Assembly (NCBI RefSeq): GCF_013205055.1
Contig: NZ_JABMLF010000001.1
Coordinates: 806,001 to 870,000 of the forward strand
Source: Rathayibacter sp. VKM Ac-2856
GTDB lineage: Bacteria > Actinomycetota > Actinomycetes > Actinomycetales > Microbacteriaceae
Reading direction: 5' to 3'
DNA length: 64,000 nt
Positions within the stretch are counted from its first letter, which is position 1. Each line of letters starts with the position of its first letter. Under the pieces are notes generated by a model, which saw nothing but the letters and a program-made list of their open reading frames with translations, ran no database searches and was not told the origin of the DNA. Position numbers and translations under genes: made by a program. Shown piece by piece: positions 16,409 to 24,920 of this stretch.

Positions 16409-17410
16409 TCACTCCCCGTCCATCACCGAATCGGGCTGGATGTCGATCTTGGCGCCGGTGAGCTTGGCGGCGAGTCGGGCGTTCTGGCCCTCCTTGCCGA
16501 TGGCGAGCGAGAGCTGGTAGTCCGGCACGAGCGCGCGGACGGCCTTGAGGCTCTGATCGATGACGAAGGCGCTGGTCACCTTGGCGGGCGAGAGCGCGCT
16601 GGCCACGAACGTGGGCAGGTCGGAGGAGTAGTCGACGATGTCGATCTTCTCGTTGTTGAGCTCCGCGGTCACCGCGCGGACGCGCTGACCGAGCTCGCCG
16701 ATGCACGCGCCCTTGGCGTTGACGCCGGGCTCGGTCGCGCGCACGGCGATCTTGGTGCGGTGGCCGGCCTCGCGGGCCAGCGAGACGATCTCGACGACGC
16801 CCGATGCGATCTCCGGGACCTCGAGGGCGAAGAGCTTGCGGACGAGCGAGGGGTGCGTCCGCGAGACCTGGACCGACGGGCCCTTCGTGCCGCGGCTGAC
16901 GCTCGTGACGTAGACGCGGATGCGGCGGCCGTGGCTGTAGTCCTCGCCCGGCACCTGCTCCTCGGGAGAGAGGATGGCCTCGATCGAGCCGAGGTCGACG
17001 TGGATCATCTTCGGGTTGGGGCCCTGCTGGATGACGCCGGCGACGATGTCGCCCTCGCGGCCCTTGAACTCGCCGAGGACCTTCTCGTCGCCGATGTCGC
17101 GCAGCCGCTGATTGATGACCTGCTTGGCGGCGAAGGCCGCGATGCGGCCGAAGTCGCGCGGCGAGTCCTCGGACTCGCCGACGACGGCGCCCTCCTCGTC
17201 GATCTCGGGCACGAAGACGCTGACGTGCCCGGTCTTGCGGTCGAGGTGCACGCGGGCGTCCACGGCGGTGGCCTTGTCGGCGTCGTCCGCCTGGCCGATG
17301 TGCTTGAGGTAGGCGGTGAGGATCGCCTGCTCGATGATCTGCACGAGTTCCTCGAAGGGGATCTCGCGCTCGCGCTCCAGCAGGCGCAGAACGCTCAGGT
17401 CGATGTCCAC
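16409..17410 (-). CDS. nusA: Transcription termination/antitermination factor NusA
   Basis: A 333-residue NusA that binds RNA polymerase and nascent RNA. The N-terminal polymerase-binding domain starts VDIDLSVLRLLEREREIPFE. It is followed by an S1 domain around 135-200 and two KH domains, with GACIGELGQRVRAV in the first and SLAIGKEGQNARLAAKLTG in the second. The C-terminal acidic repeats of enterobacterial NusA are absent, as normal for actinobacteria. I chose the GTG at 17410 over an ATG eight codons upstream because AAAGG precedes it at good spacing and homologues begin there. The usual upstream neighbour rimP is missing. Confidence 0.95.
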   Translation of the reverse strand: MDIDLSVLRLLEREREIPFEELVQIIEQAILTAYLKHIGQADDADKATAVDARVHLDRKTGHVSVFVPEIDEEGAVVGESEDSPRDFGRIAAFAAKQVINQRLRDIGDEKVLGEFKGREGDIVAGVIQQGPNPKMIHVDLGSIEAILSPEEQVPGEDYSHGRRIRVYVTSVSRGTKGPSVQVSRTHPSLVRKLFALEVPEIASGVVEIVSLAREAGHRTKIAVRATEPGVNAKGACIGELGQRVRAVTAELNNEKIDIVDYSSDLPTFVASALSPAKVTSAFVIDQSLKAVRALVPDYQLSLAIGKEGQNARLAAKLTGAKIDIQPDSVMDGE

Positions 17411-17472
17411 GGGCGGGCCTTTCTCTCTATTCACTTGGGGCGTGGCAGCGCAGCGCGACCACGTCGAAATCC

Positions 17473-17533
17473 GGTCCCGCGCCGGCGGCGCCGCGGCCAG
17501 AGCCGGGCCCGCGCGACGGGACCATTGAGCATA
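17473..17533 (-). promoter_or_regulatory. nusA promoter and structured leader
   Basis: On the minus strand a TATGCT hexamer (17528-17533) is followed by a GC-rich leader of about 110 bases before nusA. GGTCCCG/CGGGACC arms at 17473-17479 and 17517-17523 enclose further GC hairpins. This leader occupies the place where rimP is normally found. Its regulatory role is inference. Confidence 0.35.
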
Positions 17534-17538
17534 ACCGA

Positions 17539-17553
17539 CCGCGCCGGGCGCGG
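17539..17553 (-). terminator. Short hairpin downstream of proS
   Basis: CCGCGC and GCGCGG form a 6-bp stem with a 3-base loop, 20 bases past the proS stop codon and just ahead of the proposed nusA promoter. Confidence 0.35.
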
Positions 17554-17572
17554 ACGGAGAGGACGGGTCGGC

Positions 17573-19339
17573 TCAGGCGCCGAGTCGGGCGAGCGCCTCG
17601 GCGGCGGGCAGCTGCTCGCGCTCCCCGGTCCGCCGGTCCCACAGCTCGACGATCCCGTCGGCGGCGCTGCGGCCGGCGATGACGATCATCGGCACGCCCA
17701 TCAGCTCCGCGTCGCCGAACTTCACGCCGGGCGAGACCTTCGGGCGGTCGTCGAGCAGCACGTCGCGGCCCGCGGCCTCGAGCGAGGCGCCGACCGACTC
17801 GGCGAGGGCGAGCGCCGCCGGGTCCTTGCCGGTCGCGATCACGTGCACGTCGAACGGCGCGACGTTCTCCGGCCAGATCAGCCCGCGGTCGTCGTGGTTG
17901 CTCTCGGCGATGATCGCGAGGATGCGGGTCACGCCGATGCCGTAGGAGCCCATGGTGACGGTGACGAGCTTGCCGTTCTCGTCGAGCACCTTGAGGCCGA
18001 GGACGTCGGCGTACTTGCGGCCGAGCTGGAAGACGTGGCCGATCTCCATCCCGCGGGCGGTCTCGATCGGGCCGGAGCCGTCGGGGGCCGCGTCGCCCGT
18101 CCGCACGTCCGCCACCTCGACGACGTCGTCGGCGGAGAAGTCGCGGCCGGCGACGAGGTCGAGCACGTGCTTGCCGGCGATGTTGGCGCCGGTGATCCAG
18201 GAGGTGCCGTCGACGACGCGGGGGTCGAGCAGGAAGCGGATGCCGCTCGCCGACTCCTCCCCCAGCACGGCGCCCTCGGCCGACCACGGGCCGATGTAGC
18301 CCTTGACCAGCGCGGGGTGCTTCGCGAAGTCCTCCTCGGTGGCGGCCTCGACCTCGGCGGGCGCGAAGGCGACCTCGGCGCGCTTGAGGTCGACGTCGCG
18401 GTCGCCGGGGAGGCCGACGACGACGAGCTCGCGGGTGCCGTCGAGCGCGGCGAGCGCGAGGACGACGTTCTTGAGGGTGTCGCCGGCGGTCCAGGCGCGG
18501 CCGTCGGCGCGCGGCTCCTGGGCGTTGGCGAGGTCGACGAGGGTCTGGATGGTCGGGGTGCCGGGCGAGTCGAAGACCCGCGCGGCGCCGAGCCCGTCGA
18601 GCGGGAGCGCCTCGGGGACGGGGGTGCGGTACGCCTCGACGTTGGCCGCGTAGCCGCCGGCCGAGCGGACGAAGGTGTCCTCGCCGACCGGGGTCGGGTG
18701 CAGGAACTCCTCGCTGCGCGAGCCGCCCATGGCCCCGGCGTCGGCCTGCACGATGACGTACTCGAGGCCGAGGCGCTGGAAGATGCGCTCGTAGGCGTCG
18801 CGCTGCAGCTGGTAGCTCGCGTCGAGACCGGCGTCAGTGTAGTCGAAGGAGTACGCGTCCTTCATCGTGAACTCGCGGCCGCGCAGGAGGCCGGCGCGGG
18901 GGCGCGCCTCGTCGCGGTACTTGTCCTGGATCTGGTACAGCGACAGCGGCAGGTCCTTGTAGGACGAGTAGAGGTCCTTGACCAGGAGGGTGAAGAACTC
19001 CTCGTGGGTCGGCGCCAGCATGTAGTCCGCGTCCTTGCGGTCCTTCAGGCGGAAGACGCCGTCGCCGTACTCGGTCCAGCGGCCGGAGAGCTCGTAGGGC
19101 TCGCGGGGCAGCAGCGCGGGGAAGTGGACCTCCTGCGCACCGGCGGCGGCCATCTCGGCGTGGATGATCGCCTCGATGCGGCGCTTCACCTTCAGACCGA
19201 GCGGCAGCCAAGCGAAGACGCCGGGTGCCTGGCGGCGGATGTAGCCGGCCCGGACGAGGAGGCGGTGGCTCGCGACCTCGGCGTCGGCCGGATCCTCTCG
19301 GAGGGTGCGGACGAACAGGTGCGAGAGACGGGTAACCAC
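17573..19339 (-). CDS. proS: Prolyl-tRNA synthetase
   Basis: A 588-residue class II synthetase of the bacterial type, which charges tRNA-Pro. Motif 2 appears in [22 protein letters not shown] (the RxxxGLLRxREF signature) and motif 3 near the C-terminus as [15 protein letters not shown]. The insertion between them corresponds to the YbaK-like editing domain that clears misacylated alanine. The C-terminal anticodon-binding domain covers about the last 110 residues. The GTG start at 19339 has a TAGGAT hexamer 8 bases upstream. The neighbouring nusA and ispG genes are typical for this locus. Confidence 0.96.
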   Translation of the reverse strand: MVTRLSHLFVRTLREDPADAEVASHRLLVRAGYIRRQAPGVFAWLPLGLKVKRRIEAIIHAEMAAAGAQEVHFPALLPREPYELSGRWTEYGDGVFRLKDRKDADYMLAPTHEEFFTLLVKDLYSSYKDLPLSLYQIQDKYRDEARPRAGLLRGREFTMKDAYSFDYTDAGLDASYQLQRDAYERIFQRLGLEYVIVQADAGAMGGSRSEEFLHPTPVGEDTFVRSAGGYAANVEAYRTPVPEALPLDGLGAARVFDSPGTPTIQTLVDLANAQEPRADGRAWTAGDTLKNVVLALAALDGTRELVVVGLPGDRDVDLKRAEVAFAPAEVEAATEEDFAKHPALVKGYIGPWSAEGAVLGEESASGIRFLLDPRVVDGTSWITGANIAGKHVLDLVAGRDFSADDVVEVADVRTGDAAPDGSGPIETARGMEIGHVFQLGRKYADVLGLKVLDENGKLVTVTMGSYGIGVTRILAIIAESNHDDRGLIWPENVAPFDVHVIATGKDPAALALAESVGASLEAAGRDVLLDDRPKVSPGVKFGDAELMGVPMIVIAGRSAADGIVELWDRRTGEREQLPAAEALARLGA

Positions 19340-19347
19340 GAGGGACG

Positions 19348-19353
19348 ATCCTA
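19348..19353 (-). promoter_or_regulatory. -10 box (TAGGAT) for proS
   Basis: TAGGAT ends 8 bases before the proS GTG, giving a leader of at most one or two bases. Confidence 0.45.
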
Positions 19354-19398
19354 TCCGGAGTCCGCGGCGGGGTGTCCCGCCCGTGTCGCGGCGGCGGA

Positions 19399-19413
19399 CC
19401 GGCGTCGCGCCGG
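19399..19413 (-). terminator. Hairpin downstream of ispG
   Basis: CCGGCG/CGCCGG with a 3-base loop, 14 bases beyond the ispG stop codon and upstream of the proS promoter. Confidence 0.4.
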
Positions 19414-19426
19414 CCCGCGCCCGGGA

Positions 19427-20584
19427 CTACTTCGAGACGACGACGACCGGGGAGCCGGTCGAGGTGTCGTCAGCGGGCATCTCGGCGGCCAGGCGGTTGG
19501 CCTCCTCGATCAGCGTCTTGACGATCTCGGACTCGGGGACCGTCTTGATGACCTCGCCCTTGACGAAGATCTGGCCCTTGCCGTTGCCGGAGGCGACGCC
19601 GAGGTCGGCCTCGCGCGCCTCACCCGGTCCGTTGACGACGCAGCCCATGACGGCGACGCGCAGCGGCACGCTCATGCCCTCGAGGCCGGCGGTCACGTCG
19701 TTCGCGAGCGTGTAGACGTCGACCTGCGCGCGGCCGCAGCTCGGGCAGGAGACGATCTCGAGCTTGCGCTCGCGGAGGTTCAGCGACTGCAGGATCTGCA
19801 GGCCGACCTTGACCTCCTGGGCGGGCGGAGCCGACAGCGAGACGCGGATGGTGTCGCCGATGCCCTCGCCGAGCAGGATGCCGAACGCCGTCGCCGACTT
19901 GATGGTGCCCTGGAACTCGGGGCCGGCCTCGGTGACGCCGAGGTGCAGCGGCCAGTCGCCGCGCTCGGCGAGCTGGCGGTAGGCCTGGACCATGATCACC
20001 GGGTCGTTGTGCTTGACCGAGATCTTGAAGTCGTGGAAGTCGTGCTCCTCGAAGAGGCTCGCCTCCCAGACGGCGCTCTCGACGAGCGCCTCGGGGGTCG
20101 CCTTGCCGTACTTCTGCAGGAGGCTGGGCTCGAGCGATCCGGCGTTGACGCCGATGCGGATGGAGACGCCCGCGGCCTTCGCGGCGGCCGCGATCTTGCC
20201 GACCTGGTCGTCGAACTTGCGGATATTGCCGGGGTTCACCCGGACGGCCGCGCAGCCGGCGTCGATCGCCGCGTAGACGTAGTTCGGCTGGAAGTGGATG
20301 TCCGCGATGACGGGGATCTGGCTCTTCTTCGCGATGATCGGCAGCGCCTCCGCGTCGTCGCGGCTGGGCACGGCGACGCGCACGATGTCGCAGCCGGAGG
20401 CGGTCAGCTCGGCGATCTGCTGGAGCGTCGCGTTGATGTTCGTGGTGGGCGTGGTGCACATCGACTGCACGCTGACGGGGGCGTCACCGCCGACGAGCAC
20501 CTTCCCGACCTTGATCTGACGGGTCTTCCGGCGGGGGGCGAGGGTCACGGGGACCTTGGGCAAACCCAGATTCACAGCAGGCAC
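19427..20584 (-). CDS. ispG: 4-hydroxy-3-methylbut-2-enyl diphosphate synthase (flavodoxin)
   Basis: A 385-residue iron-sulfur enzyme of the MEP isoprenoid pathway. It converts MEcPP to HMBPP. The N-terminal TIM-barrel shows [18 protein letters not shown] and [11 protein letters not shown]. The C-terminal domain has the [4Fe-4S] ligands in SCPSCGR and in [12 protein letters not shown] chose the GTG at 20584 (VPAVNLG) because a TACGAT box ends 7 bases upstream and homologues begin with this sequence. An ATG three codons upstream overlaps that box and would not be transcribed from it. dxr, from the same pathway, lies two genes away across rseP. Confidence 0.95.
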   Translation of the reverse strand: MPAVNLGLPKVPVTLAPRRKTRQIKVGKVLVGGDAPVSVQSMCTTPTTNINATLQQIAELTASGCDIVRVAVPSRDDAEALPIIAKKSQIPVIADIHFQPNYVYAAIDAGCAAVRVNPGNIRKFDDQVGKIAAAAKAAGVSIRIGVNAGSLEPSLLQKYGKATPEALVESAVWEASLFEEHDFHDFKISVKHNDPVIMVQAYRQLAERGDWPLHLGVTEAGPEFQGTIKSATAFGILLGEGIGDTIRVSLSAPPAQEVKVGLQILQSLNLRERKLEIVSCPSCGRAQVDVYTLANDVTAGLEGMSVPLRVAVMGCVVNGPGEAREADLGVASGNGKGQIFVKGEVIKTVPESEIVKTLIEEANRLAAEMPADDTSTGSPVVVVSK

Positions 20585-20591
20585 GCGCCCC

Positions 20592-20597
20592 ATCGTA
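20592..20597 (-). promoter_or_regulatory. -10 box (TACGAT) for ispG
   Basis: It ends 7 bases before the GTG at 20584. It decides between two possible starts because the upstream ATG overlaps the hexamer itself. Confidence 0.5.
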
Positions 20598-20834
20598 CGC
20601 GCGCCGCGCGGCCCGCCGCCGACGCTCCCCCGGTTCCCAGGTCCCACCGATCTCCGCGGAGCCGCACCGGCCCTCCCCCCTCCCCGAGCGAGCGCCCCGT
20701 CGACGTCCGATCCGCAGGCGATCCCCCGCCCACCAGGCGTCCACCCCCGTCCGCCCGTCTCCTCCCCGCCCCCTCTCCTGCAGATCGCACAGACCTCCGC
20801 GGCTAGCCGAGCAGAATTTCGGCACCACCTCCGA

Positions 20835-20989
20835 GGCGAACGCGCGAATCGCGTGCCAGCGATTCGCGAGAGCCGACCGCGACCCGCTCCTCCCCGCCCC
20901 ACCCGTCGCGAAGCCGACCGCGCGACGCCGGGCAGGGACCGGCGTCGAACAAGCACAGCCAGACCGCGGCGAGCCGGGCTGGGACCGGC
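20835..20989. repeat. 155-bp hairpin-rich tandem repeat, copy 1
   Basis: It matches copy 2 at all but 6 of 155 positions. Internal hairpins are A (CGCGAATCGC/GCGATTCGCG, 20843-20868), B (CGACGCCGG/CCGGCGTCG with loop GCAGGGA, 20923-20947) and a partly decayed C (GCCGG/CCGGC with loop GCTGGGA, 20973-20989). Confidence 0.85.
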
Positions 20990-21000
20990 GCCACGCTGAA

Positions 21001-21155
21001 GGCGAACGCGCGAATCGCGTGCCAGCGATTCGCGCCAGCCGCCCGCGACCCGCTCCTCCCCACCCCACCCGTCGCGAAGCCGACCGCGCGACGCCGGGCA
21101 GGGACCGGCGTCGAACAAGCACAGCCCGACCGCGGCGAGCCGGGCAGGGACCGGC
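21001..21155. repeat. 155-bp hairpin-rich tandem repeat, copy 2
   Basis: A direct repeat of 20835-20989 at an offset of 166 bases. Hairpins A (21009-21034) and B (21089-21113) are intact. Hairpin C is here a perfect 9-bp stem extending to 21159. Three of the six differences cluster just after hairpin A. Confidence 0.85.
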
Positions 21156-21159
21156 TCGC
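21135..21159 (-). terminator. Probable rseP terminator (hairpin C of repeat copy 2)
   Basis: GCGAGCCGG and CCGGCTCGC form a 9-bp stem around GCAGGGA, starting 8 bases past the rseP stop codon. The repeat may have been recruited as terminator, or the repeat may have arisen from it. Confidence 0.5.
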
Positions 21160-21167
21160 AAGACAAC

Positions 21168-22556
21168 TCAGAACAAGGTGATCGGCTTGACGATGTCGGC
21201 GTAGATGAGCAGCAGGCTCATGCCGCCCAGCAGCAGGACGACCGCGTAGGTGAGCGGCAGCAGCTTGGCGATGTCGACGGGTCCCGGGTCGCGCCGGCCG
21301 AAGAGCTTGGCGATGCGGCGGCGCAGGCCCTCCCAGAGCGCGCCGGCGATGTGTCCGCCGTCCATGGGCAGGAGAGGGACGAGGTTGAAGACGAAGAGCG
21401 CGACGTTGAGGGACGCGAGGACGCCGACCATCGTCTGCACCTTGGAGACGACGGGGAGCTGGTCCGACGCGGCGATCTCGCCGGCGATGCGGCCGACGCC
21501 GACGACGCTGATCGGGCCGTTCGCGTCGCGCGCCTCGGTGCCGAAGGCGGCCTGGGCGACGTCGATGAGGCGCTGGGGCAGGTTGAGGATGACGTGGGCG
21601 ACGCTGGCGACGTTCTCCCCGACGGTCTCGGGGACGGCGGTGATCGGCTGCTGCACGAGCGCCTGGGTGGGCGAGATGCCGATGAAGCCGACGGTCTGCG
21701 TCTCGACCGCGCCGGAGGCGTCGAGCACCGCGTTGCCGGCGTCGTCGGTGACGGCCACCTCGTTCTCGGCGGGGGTGATCGACAGGGTGAGGCTCTCGCC
21801 GTCGCGGTCGACGGCGACGCGGAGCGGGACGCCCGCCGAGGCGCGAATGATCGGGGTGAGGTCGTTCCAGGACGAGACGGGCGCGCCGTCGATCGCGGTG
21901 ATCGTGTCGCCGGGCAGGATGCCGGCCGCCGCGCCGGGCGCGAGCGGGTCGTCGGCGGAGCAGCTCTCGGTGGTCGTGTCGCTCGCCGGGACGACGCACT
22001 GCGAGACGCTCGAGATCGTCGAGGTGTTCTGGGCGACGCCGATCCCGCAGAGCAGGACGGTGAAGAGGACGGTCGCGATCACCAGGTTCATGAACGGCCC
22101 GCCGAACATCACGATGACGCGCTTCCAGACCGCGAGGCGGTAGAAGGCGCGGTGGTCCTCGCCCTCGCCGATGGTCTCGGCGCTGGCGGCGCGGGCCTCG
22201 TCGATCATCGTCGCGTAGCCGCCGCGGCGGGGCTCGGGATCGGGCGCCGACTCGTTGCCGTTCAGTCCGTTGAAGAAGCCGGTGCTCGACTCGCCGACCC
22301 GGTCGCCCGGGTGCTTGGGCGGGTACATGCCGATCATCGCGATGTAGCCGCCGAGCGGCAGCGCCTTGACGCCGTACTCCGTCTCGCCGCGGCGGAAGGA
22401 GAAGAGCGTCCGGCCGAAGCCGATCATGTACTGCGTCACCTTGACGCCGAACAGCTTCGCCGGAACGAGGTGCCCGACCTCGTGCAGAGCGATCGAGAGC
22501 ATCACGCCCACGGCGATGATGACGACGCCGAGGACGAAGAGCAGCACGGATTCCAC
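21168..22556 (-). CDS. rseP: RIP metalloprotease RseP (site-2 protease)
   Basis: A 462-residue intramembrane zinc protease of the M50 family, which cleaves anti-sigma factors or other membrane substrates. The first helix carries HEVGH at 25-29 (zinc ligands and catalytic Glu). The C-terminal helix has [12 protein letters not shown], the third zinc ligand region. A PDZ domain lies between, near [20 protein letters not shown]. An extra roughly 90-residue insertion between helix 1 and the PDZ includes a proline-rich segment. The GTG start has a TACAGT box exactly 6 bases upstream. Gene order dxr-rseP-ispG is conserved in many actinobacteria. Confidence 0.93.
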   Translation of the reverse strand: MESVLLFVLGVVIIAVGVMLSIALHEVGHLVPAKLFGVKVTQYMIGFGRTLFSFRRGETEYGVKALPLGGYIAMIGMYPPKHPGDRVGESSTGFFNGLNGNESAPDPEPRRGGYATMIDEARAASAETIGEGEDHRAFYRLAVWKRVIVMFGGPFMNLVIATVLFTVLLCGIGVAQNTSTISSVSQCVVPASDTTTESCSADDPLAPGAAAGILPGDTITAIDGAPVSSWNDLTPIIRASAGVPLRVAVDRDGESLTLSITPAENEVAVTDDAGNAVLDASGAVETQTVGFIGISPTQALVQQPITAVPETVGENVASVAHVILNLPQRLIDVAQAAFGTEARDANGPISVVGVGRIAGEIAASDQLPVVSKVQTMVGVLASLNVALFVFNLVPLLPMDGGHIAGALWEGLRRRIAKLFGRRDPGPVDIAKLLPLTYAVVLLLGGMSLLLIYADIVKPITLF

Positions 22557-22562
22557 TCGGTC

Positions 22563-22568
22563 ACTGTA
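22563..22568 (-). promoter_or_regulatory. -10 box (TACAGT) for rseP
   Basis: It ends 6 bases before the GTG at 22556, so rseP can be transcribed as a leaderless mRNA independently of dxr. Confidence 0.5.
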
Positions 22569-22654
22569 GGCCGCGGGGTCCCCCCTCGGCTGGAGAGGCG
22601 CTGGAGGAACGCGAAGAGCGTCCGATCAGCGCGCCGGTGCTGCTGCGGAGAAGG

Positions 22655-23737
22655 TCAGGCGGCGGCGATCCGCGCGTCGGCGGTCCGGCGCGCCCAGGTC
22701 TCCGCGTCGGCCAGCGACTCGCGGGTCAGCTCGCCCTCGACCGTGTGCGCGTCGACCACCGCCTCGACCGTCGCGAGGATGTCGAGGTAGCCGATCCGAC
22801 CGGCGTGGAACGCCTGCACGGCCTGCTCGTTGGCCGCGTTGAAGACGGCCGGGTACGACGCGCCGGCGGCACCGACCTTCTTGGCGAGCCGGACGGAGGG
22901 GAACGCCTCCTCGTCGAGGGGCTCGAACGTCCAGGACTGCGCGCGGGTCCAGTCCAGCGGCACGCCCACGCCGGCGACGCGGTGCGGCCAGTCCAGGCCC
23001 AGCGAGATCGGCAGCCGCATGTCCGGCGGCGAGGCCTGGGCGATCGTGGAGCCGTCCACGAACTCGACCATGGAGTGCACGATCGACTGCGGATGCACCG
23101 TCACGTCGATCCGGTCGTAGGGCACGTCGAAGAGCAGGTGCGCCTCGATCACCTCCAGGCCCTTGTTGACGAGGGTGGAGGAGTTGGTCGTCACGACCAG
23201 GCCCATGTCCCAGGTCGGGTGGGCGAGGGCCTCGGCCGGGGTGACGTCGCGGAGGGAGGCACGGTCGCGCCCGCGGAACGGCCCGCCCGACGCGGTGAGC
23301 ACCAGCCTGCGGACCTCGCGGTGCTCCCCCGCCAGCAGCGCCTGGGCGATGGCCGAGTGCTCGGAGTCGACGGGCACGATCTGCCCGGGAGCGGCGATCG
23401 AGGTGACCAGCTCGCCGCCGACGATCAGCGACTCCTTGTTGGCCAGGGCGAGCGTGCGGCCCTCCTCGAGGGCGGCGAGCGTCGGGCCGAGCCCGACGGA
23501 GCCGGTGATGCCGTTGAGGACCACGTCCGCGTCGACCGAGCGGATCAGCTGCTCGGCCTCCGCGGCGCCGAAGGCGGTGTGCTCGACGCCGAAGTCGCGC
23601 GCCTGCTGCGCGACGACCTCGCGGTTGGAGCCGGCCGCCAGCCCGACGACCTCGAAGCGGTCGCGGTTCGCGCCGATGACGTCGAGGGCCTGCGTGCCGA
23701 TGGACCCGGTCGAGCCGAGGATGATGACCCTGCGCAT
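22655..23737 (-). CDS. dxr: 1-deoxy-D-xylulose 5-phosphate reductoisomerase
   Basis: A 360-residue NADPH-dependent enzyme that makes MEP, the committed step of the non-mevalonate pathway and the target of fosmidomycin. The N-terminus has [16 protein letters not shown] (NADPH site). The catalytic part shows [27 protein letters not shown] and [10 protein letters not shown]. The length is slightly shorter than the E. coli enzyme but complete. The ATG is preceded by CAGGAT at 6 bases. The gene lies 98 bases upstream of rseP on the same strand. Confidence 0.95.
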   Translation of the reverse strand: MRRVIILGSTGSIGTQALDVIGANRDRFEVVGLAAGSNREVVAQQARDFGVEHTAFGAAEAEQLIRSVDADVVLNGITGSVGLGPTLAALEEGRTLALANKESLIVGGELVTSIAAPGQIVPVDSEHSAIAQALLAGEHREVRRLVLTASGGPFRGRDRASLRDVTPAEALAHPTWDMGLVVTTNSSTLVNKGLEVIEAHLLFDVPYDRIDVTVHPQSIVHSMVEFVDGSTIAQASPPDMRLPISLGLDWPHRVAGVGVPLDWTRAQSWTFEPLDEEAFPSVRLAKKVGAAGASYPAVFNAANEQAVQAFHAGRIGYLDILATVEAVVDAHTVEGELTRESLADAETWARRTADARIAAA

Positions 23738-23743
23738 CCGCCC

Positions 23744-23749
23744 ATCCTG
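23744..23749 (-). promoter_or_regulatory. -10 box (CAGGAT) for dxr
   Basis: A variant of the local TANNNT motif that keeps A at position 2 and T at position 6. It ends 6 bases before the ATG at 23737. Confidence 0.4.
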
Positions 23750-23772
23750 GCACGGGGGCCGCGGCCCGGTGC
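23750..23772 (-). terminator. Hairpin downstream of the FKBP gene
   Basis: An imperfect GC stem (GCAC..GGCCG with CGGCC..GTGC) around the GGGCCGCGGCCC palindrome lies 12 bases after the FKBP stop codon and directly upstream of the dxr promoter. Confidence 0.4.
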
Positions 23773-23784
23773 GGCCGAGCGGGG

Positions 23785-24750
23785 TCAGCTCACCGCGAGG
23801 ATGTCGACCACGAACACGAGCGTGTCGGTGCCGCTGATGCCGGCCTGGGTGTTGCCCGCCTCGCCGTAGCCCTTGTCCGGCGGGATGACCACGAGCACCT
23901 GCGAGCCGACGGTCTGGCCGACCACGGCCTCCTTGAAGCCCTCGATCACGTCGCCCGTGCCGAAGGACGCGGGCGTGCCGTTGCCCCAGCTCTGGTCGAA
24001 GACCTCACCGGTGCCCCAGACGACGCCCTGGTACTGCACGATCAGCGAGTCGCCGTCGACGACGGTCTGACCGCCGCCCTTCTTCAGCACCGCGAGCTGC
24101 AGCTCGGCCGGCGGATCGGTCTCGGGGATCGTCACTGTGGGGGCGCCGTCCTCGGCGAGCGCCACCGTCGGCAGTCCGTCGACCGGGGCCTGCGGCTCGC
24201 CGGTCGCGGCCGAGGGGACGATGCCCTCGACGTCGATGACCATGACGATGGAGTCGTCCGCGGCGATGCCGAGGTCGGTGCTGCCGGCGTCGCCGAACGC
24301 ATCGGCGGGCGGGACGACCGCGACGACCCGCGAGCCGACCGTGGCGCAGTTGACCGCCTTGACGAGGCCGGCGAGGTACTGGTCGGTGTCGACCTCGAAG
24401 GCGGCGCGGCCCCCCGAGGCGTAGCTGCTCGCCGAGAACTCGGCGCCGCTCGTGCCGTTGTAGAGGGTGTAGTCGACGAGGACCGTGTCGCCCTCGGCGA
24501 CCGCGTCGCCCGTGCCCTCGATGACGGTCGTGCCCTCGGTCGCCTCGACGCTCATCGGGGTCGGGAAGACGGTGACCGGCTTCGTGGCGAAGTCGCCGGC
24601 GGCCTCCACCGCGTCGGACGCGTCGCCGGGGGCGATGCAGGAGAGCGGAGTGGCGGTCGCACTCGGCGTCGCCTCGGGAGTGCCGTCCGTGCAGGCCGCG
24701 AGGCTCAGGGAGGCGCCGAGGACGGCGAGGATCGCGAGGGTTCTGCGCAC
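23785..24750 (-). CDS. FKBP-type peptidyl-prolyl isomerase, lipoprotein with two FKBP domains
   Basis: A 321-residue secreted lipoprotein. The signal peptide ends in the lipobox SLAAC with the lipidated cysteine at position 20. A Ser/Thr/Pro linker follows, then two FKBP folds at about 80-175 and 215-321. The second is closer to active FKBP, with [26 protein letters not shown] and [13 protein letters not shown]. The first is more divergent and has lost several pocket aromatics. It should act in protein folding at the outer face of the membrane. The GTG start has a GGAAAGG ribosome-binding site. Confidence 0.88.
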   Translation of the reverse strand: MRRTLAILAVLGASLSLAACTDGTPEATPSATATPLSCIAPGDASDAVEAAGDFATKPVTVFPTPMSVEATEGTTVIEGTGDAVAEGDTVLVDYTLYNGTSGAEFSASSYASGGRAAFEVDTDQYLAGLVKAVNCATVGSRVVAVVPPADAFGDAGSTDLGIAADDSIVMVIDVEGIVPSAATGEPQAPVDGLPTVALAEDGAPTVTIPETDPPAELQLAVLKKGGGQTVVDGDSLIVQYQGVVWGTGEVFDQSWGNGTPASFGTGDVIEGFKEAVVGQTVGSQVLVVIPPDKGYGEAGNTQAGISGTDTLVFVVDILAVS

Positions 24751-24908
24751 GGGTGCACCTTTCCTGCCCGGCAGGGAGCGGGACGACGTCGGGGGGATCC
24801 GTCCATCCTGCGGGCTGCGCCTTCGACGCGCCTGAACGATCGCTCCATGCCGCGCACCCGGTCGCCTCGCGACGGAGCGTCTCCGGCCCGCTCCCCGGGA
24901 GCCGCGCC

Positions 24909-24914
24909 TAGCAT
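24909..24914 (+). promoter_or_regulatory. -10 box (TAGCAT) for the first GABA transaminase
   Basis: TAGCAT ends 6 bases before the ATG at 24921. The intervening GGAGGA could act in either a leaderless or a short-leader transcript. Confidence 0.5.
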
Positions 24915-24920
24915 GGAGGA

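Larger units (their letters stand above)
20598..21167. other. Intergenic region between rseP and ispG with tandem repeats
   Basis: A gene-free stretch of about 570 bases. The left 235 bases are extremely C-rich on the plus strand, with no recognisable signal apart from a CTCCGCGGAG palindrome. The right part holds two 155-bp repeat copies separated by 11 bases. Reading frames across it are biased-composition artefacts with no family features. Confidence 0.6.

Noticed and set aside
17427-17525. A 32-codon open frame in the nusA leader, considered as a leader peptide or RimP remnant
   Set aside because: Its ATG lies only 2 bases after the proposed -10 box, so it would not be in the transcript, and the sequence has no RimP similarity.
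16760-20806. A 1348-residue open frame on the plus strand opposite nusA, proS and ispG
   Set aside because: It spans three well-conserved genes and their intergenic gaps, which no real gene would do. Composition is that of an antisense shadow.
20835-21155. CRISPR-like interpretation of the repeats
   Set aside because: Only two copies, each 155 bases long, with an 11-base spacer and no cas genes. The repeat-spacer geometry does not fit.
20594-21167. Open frames across the tandem repeats between rseP and ispG
   Set aside because: They arise because both repeat copies are GC-rich and lack stops in several frames. The encoded Arg/Gly-rich text has no domain features and simply repeats with the DNA.
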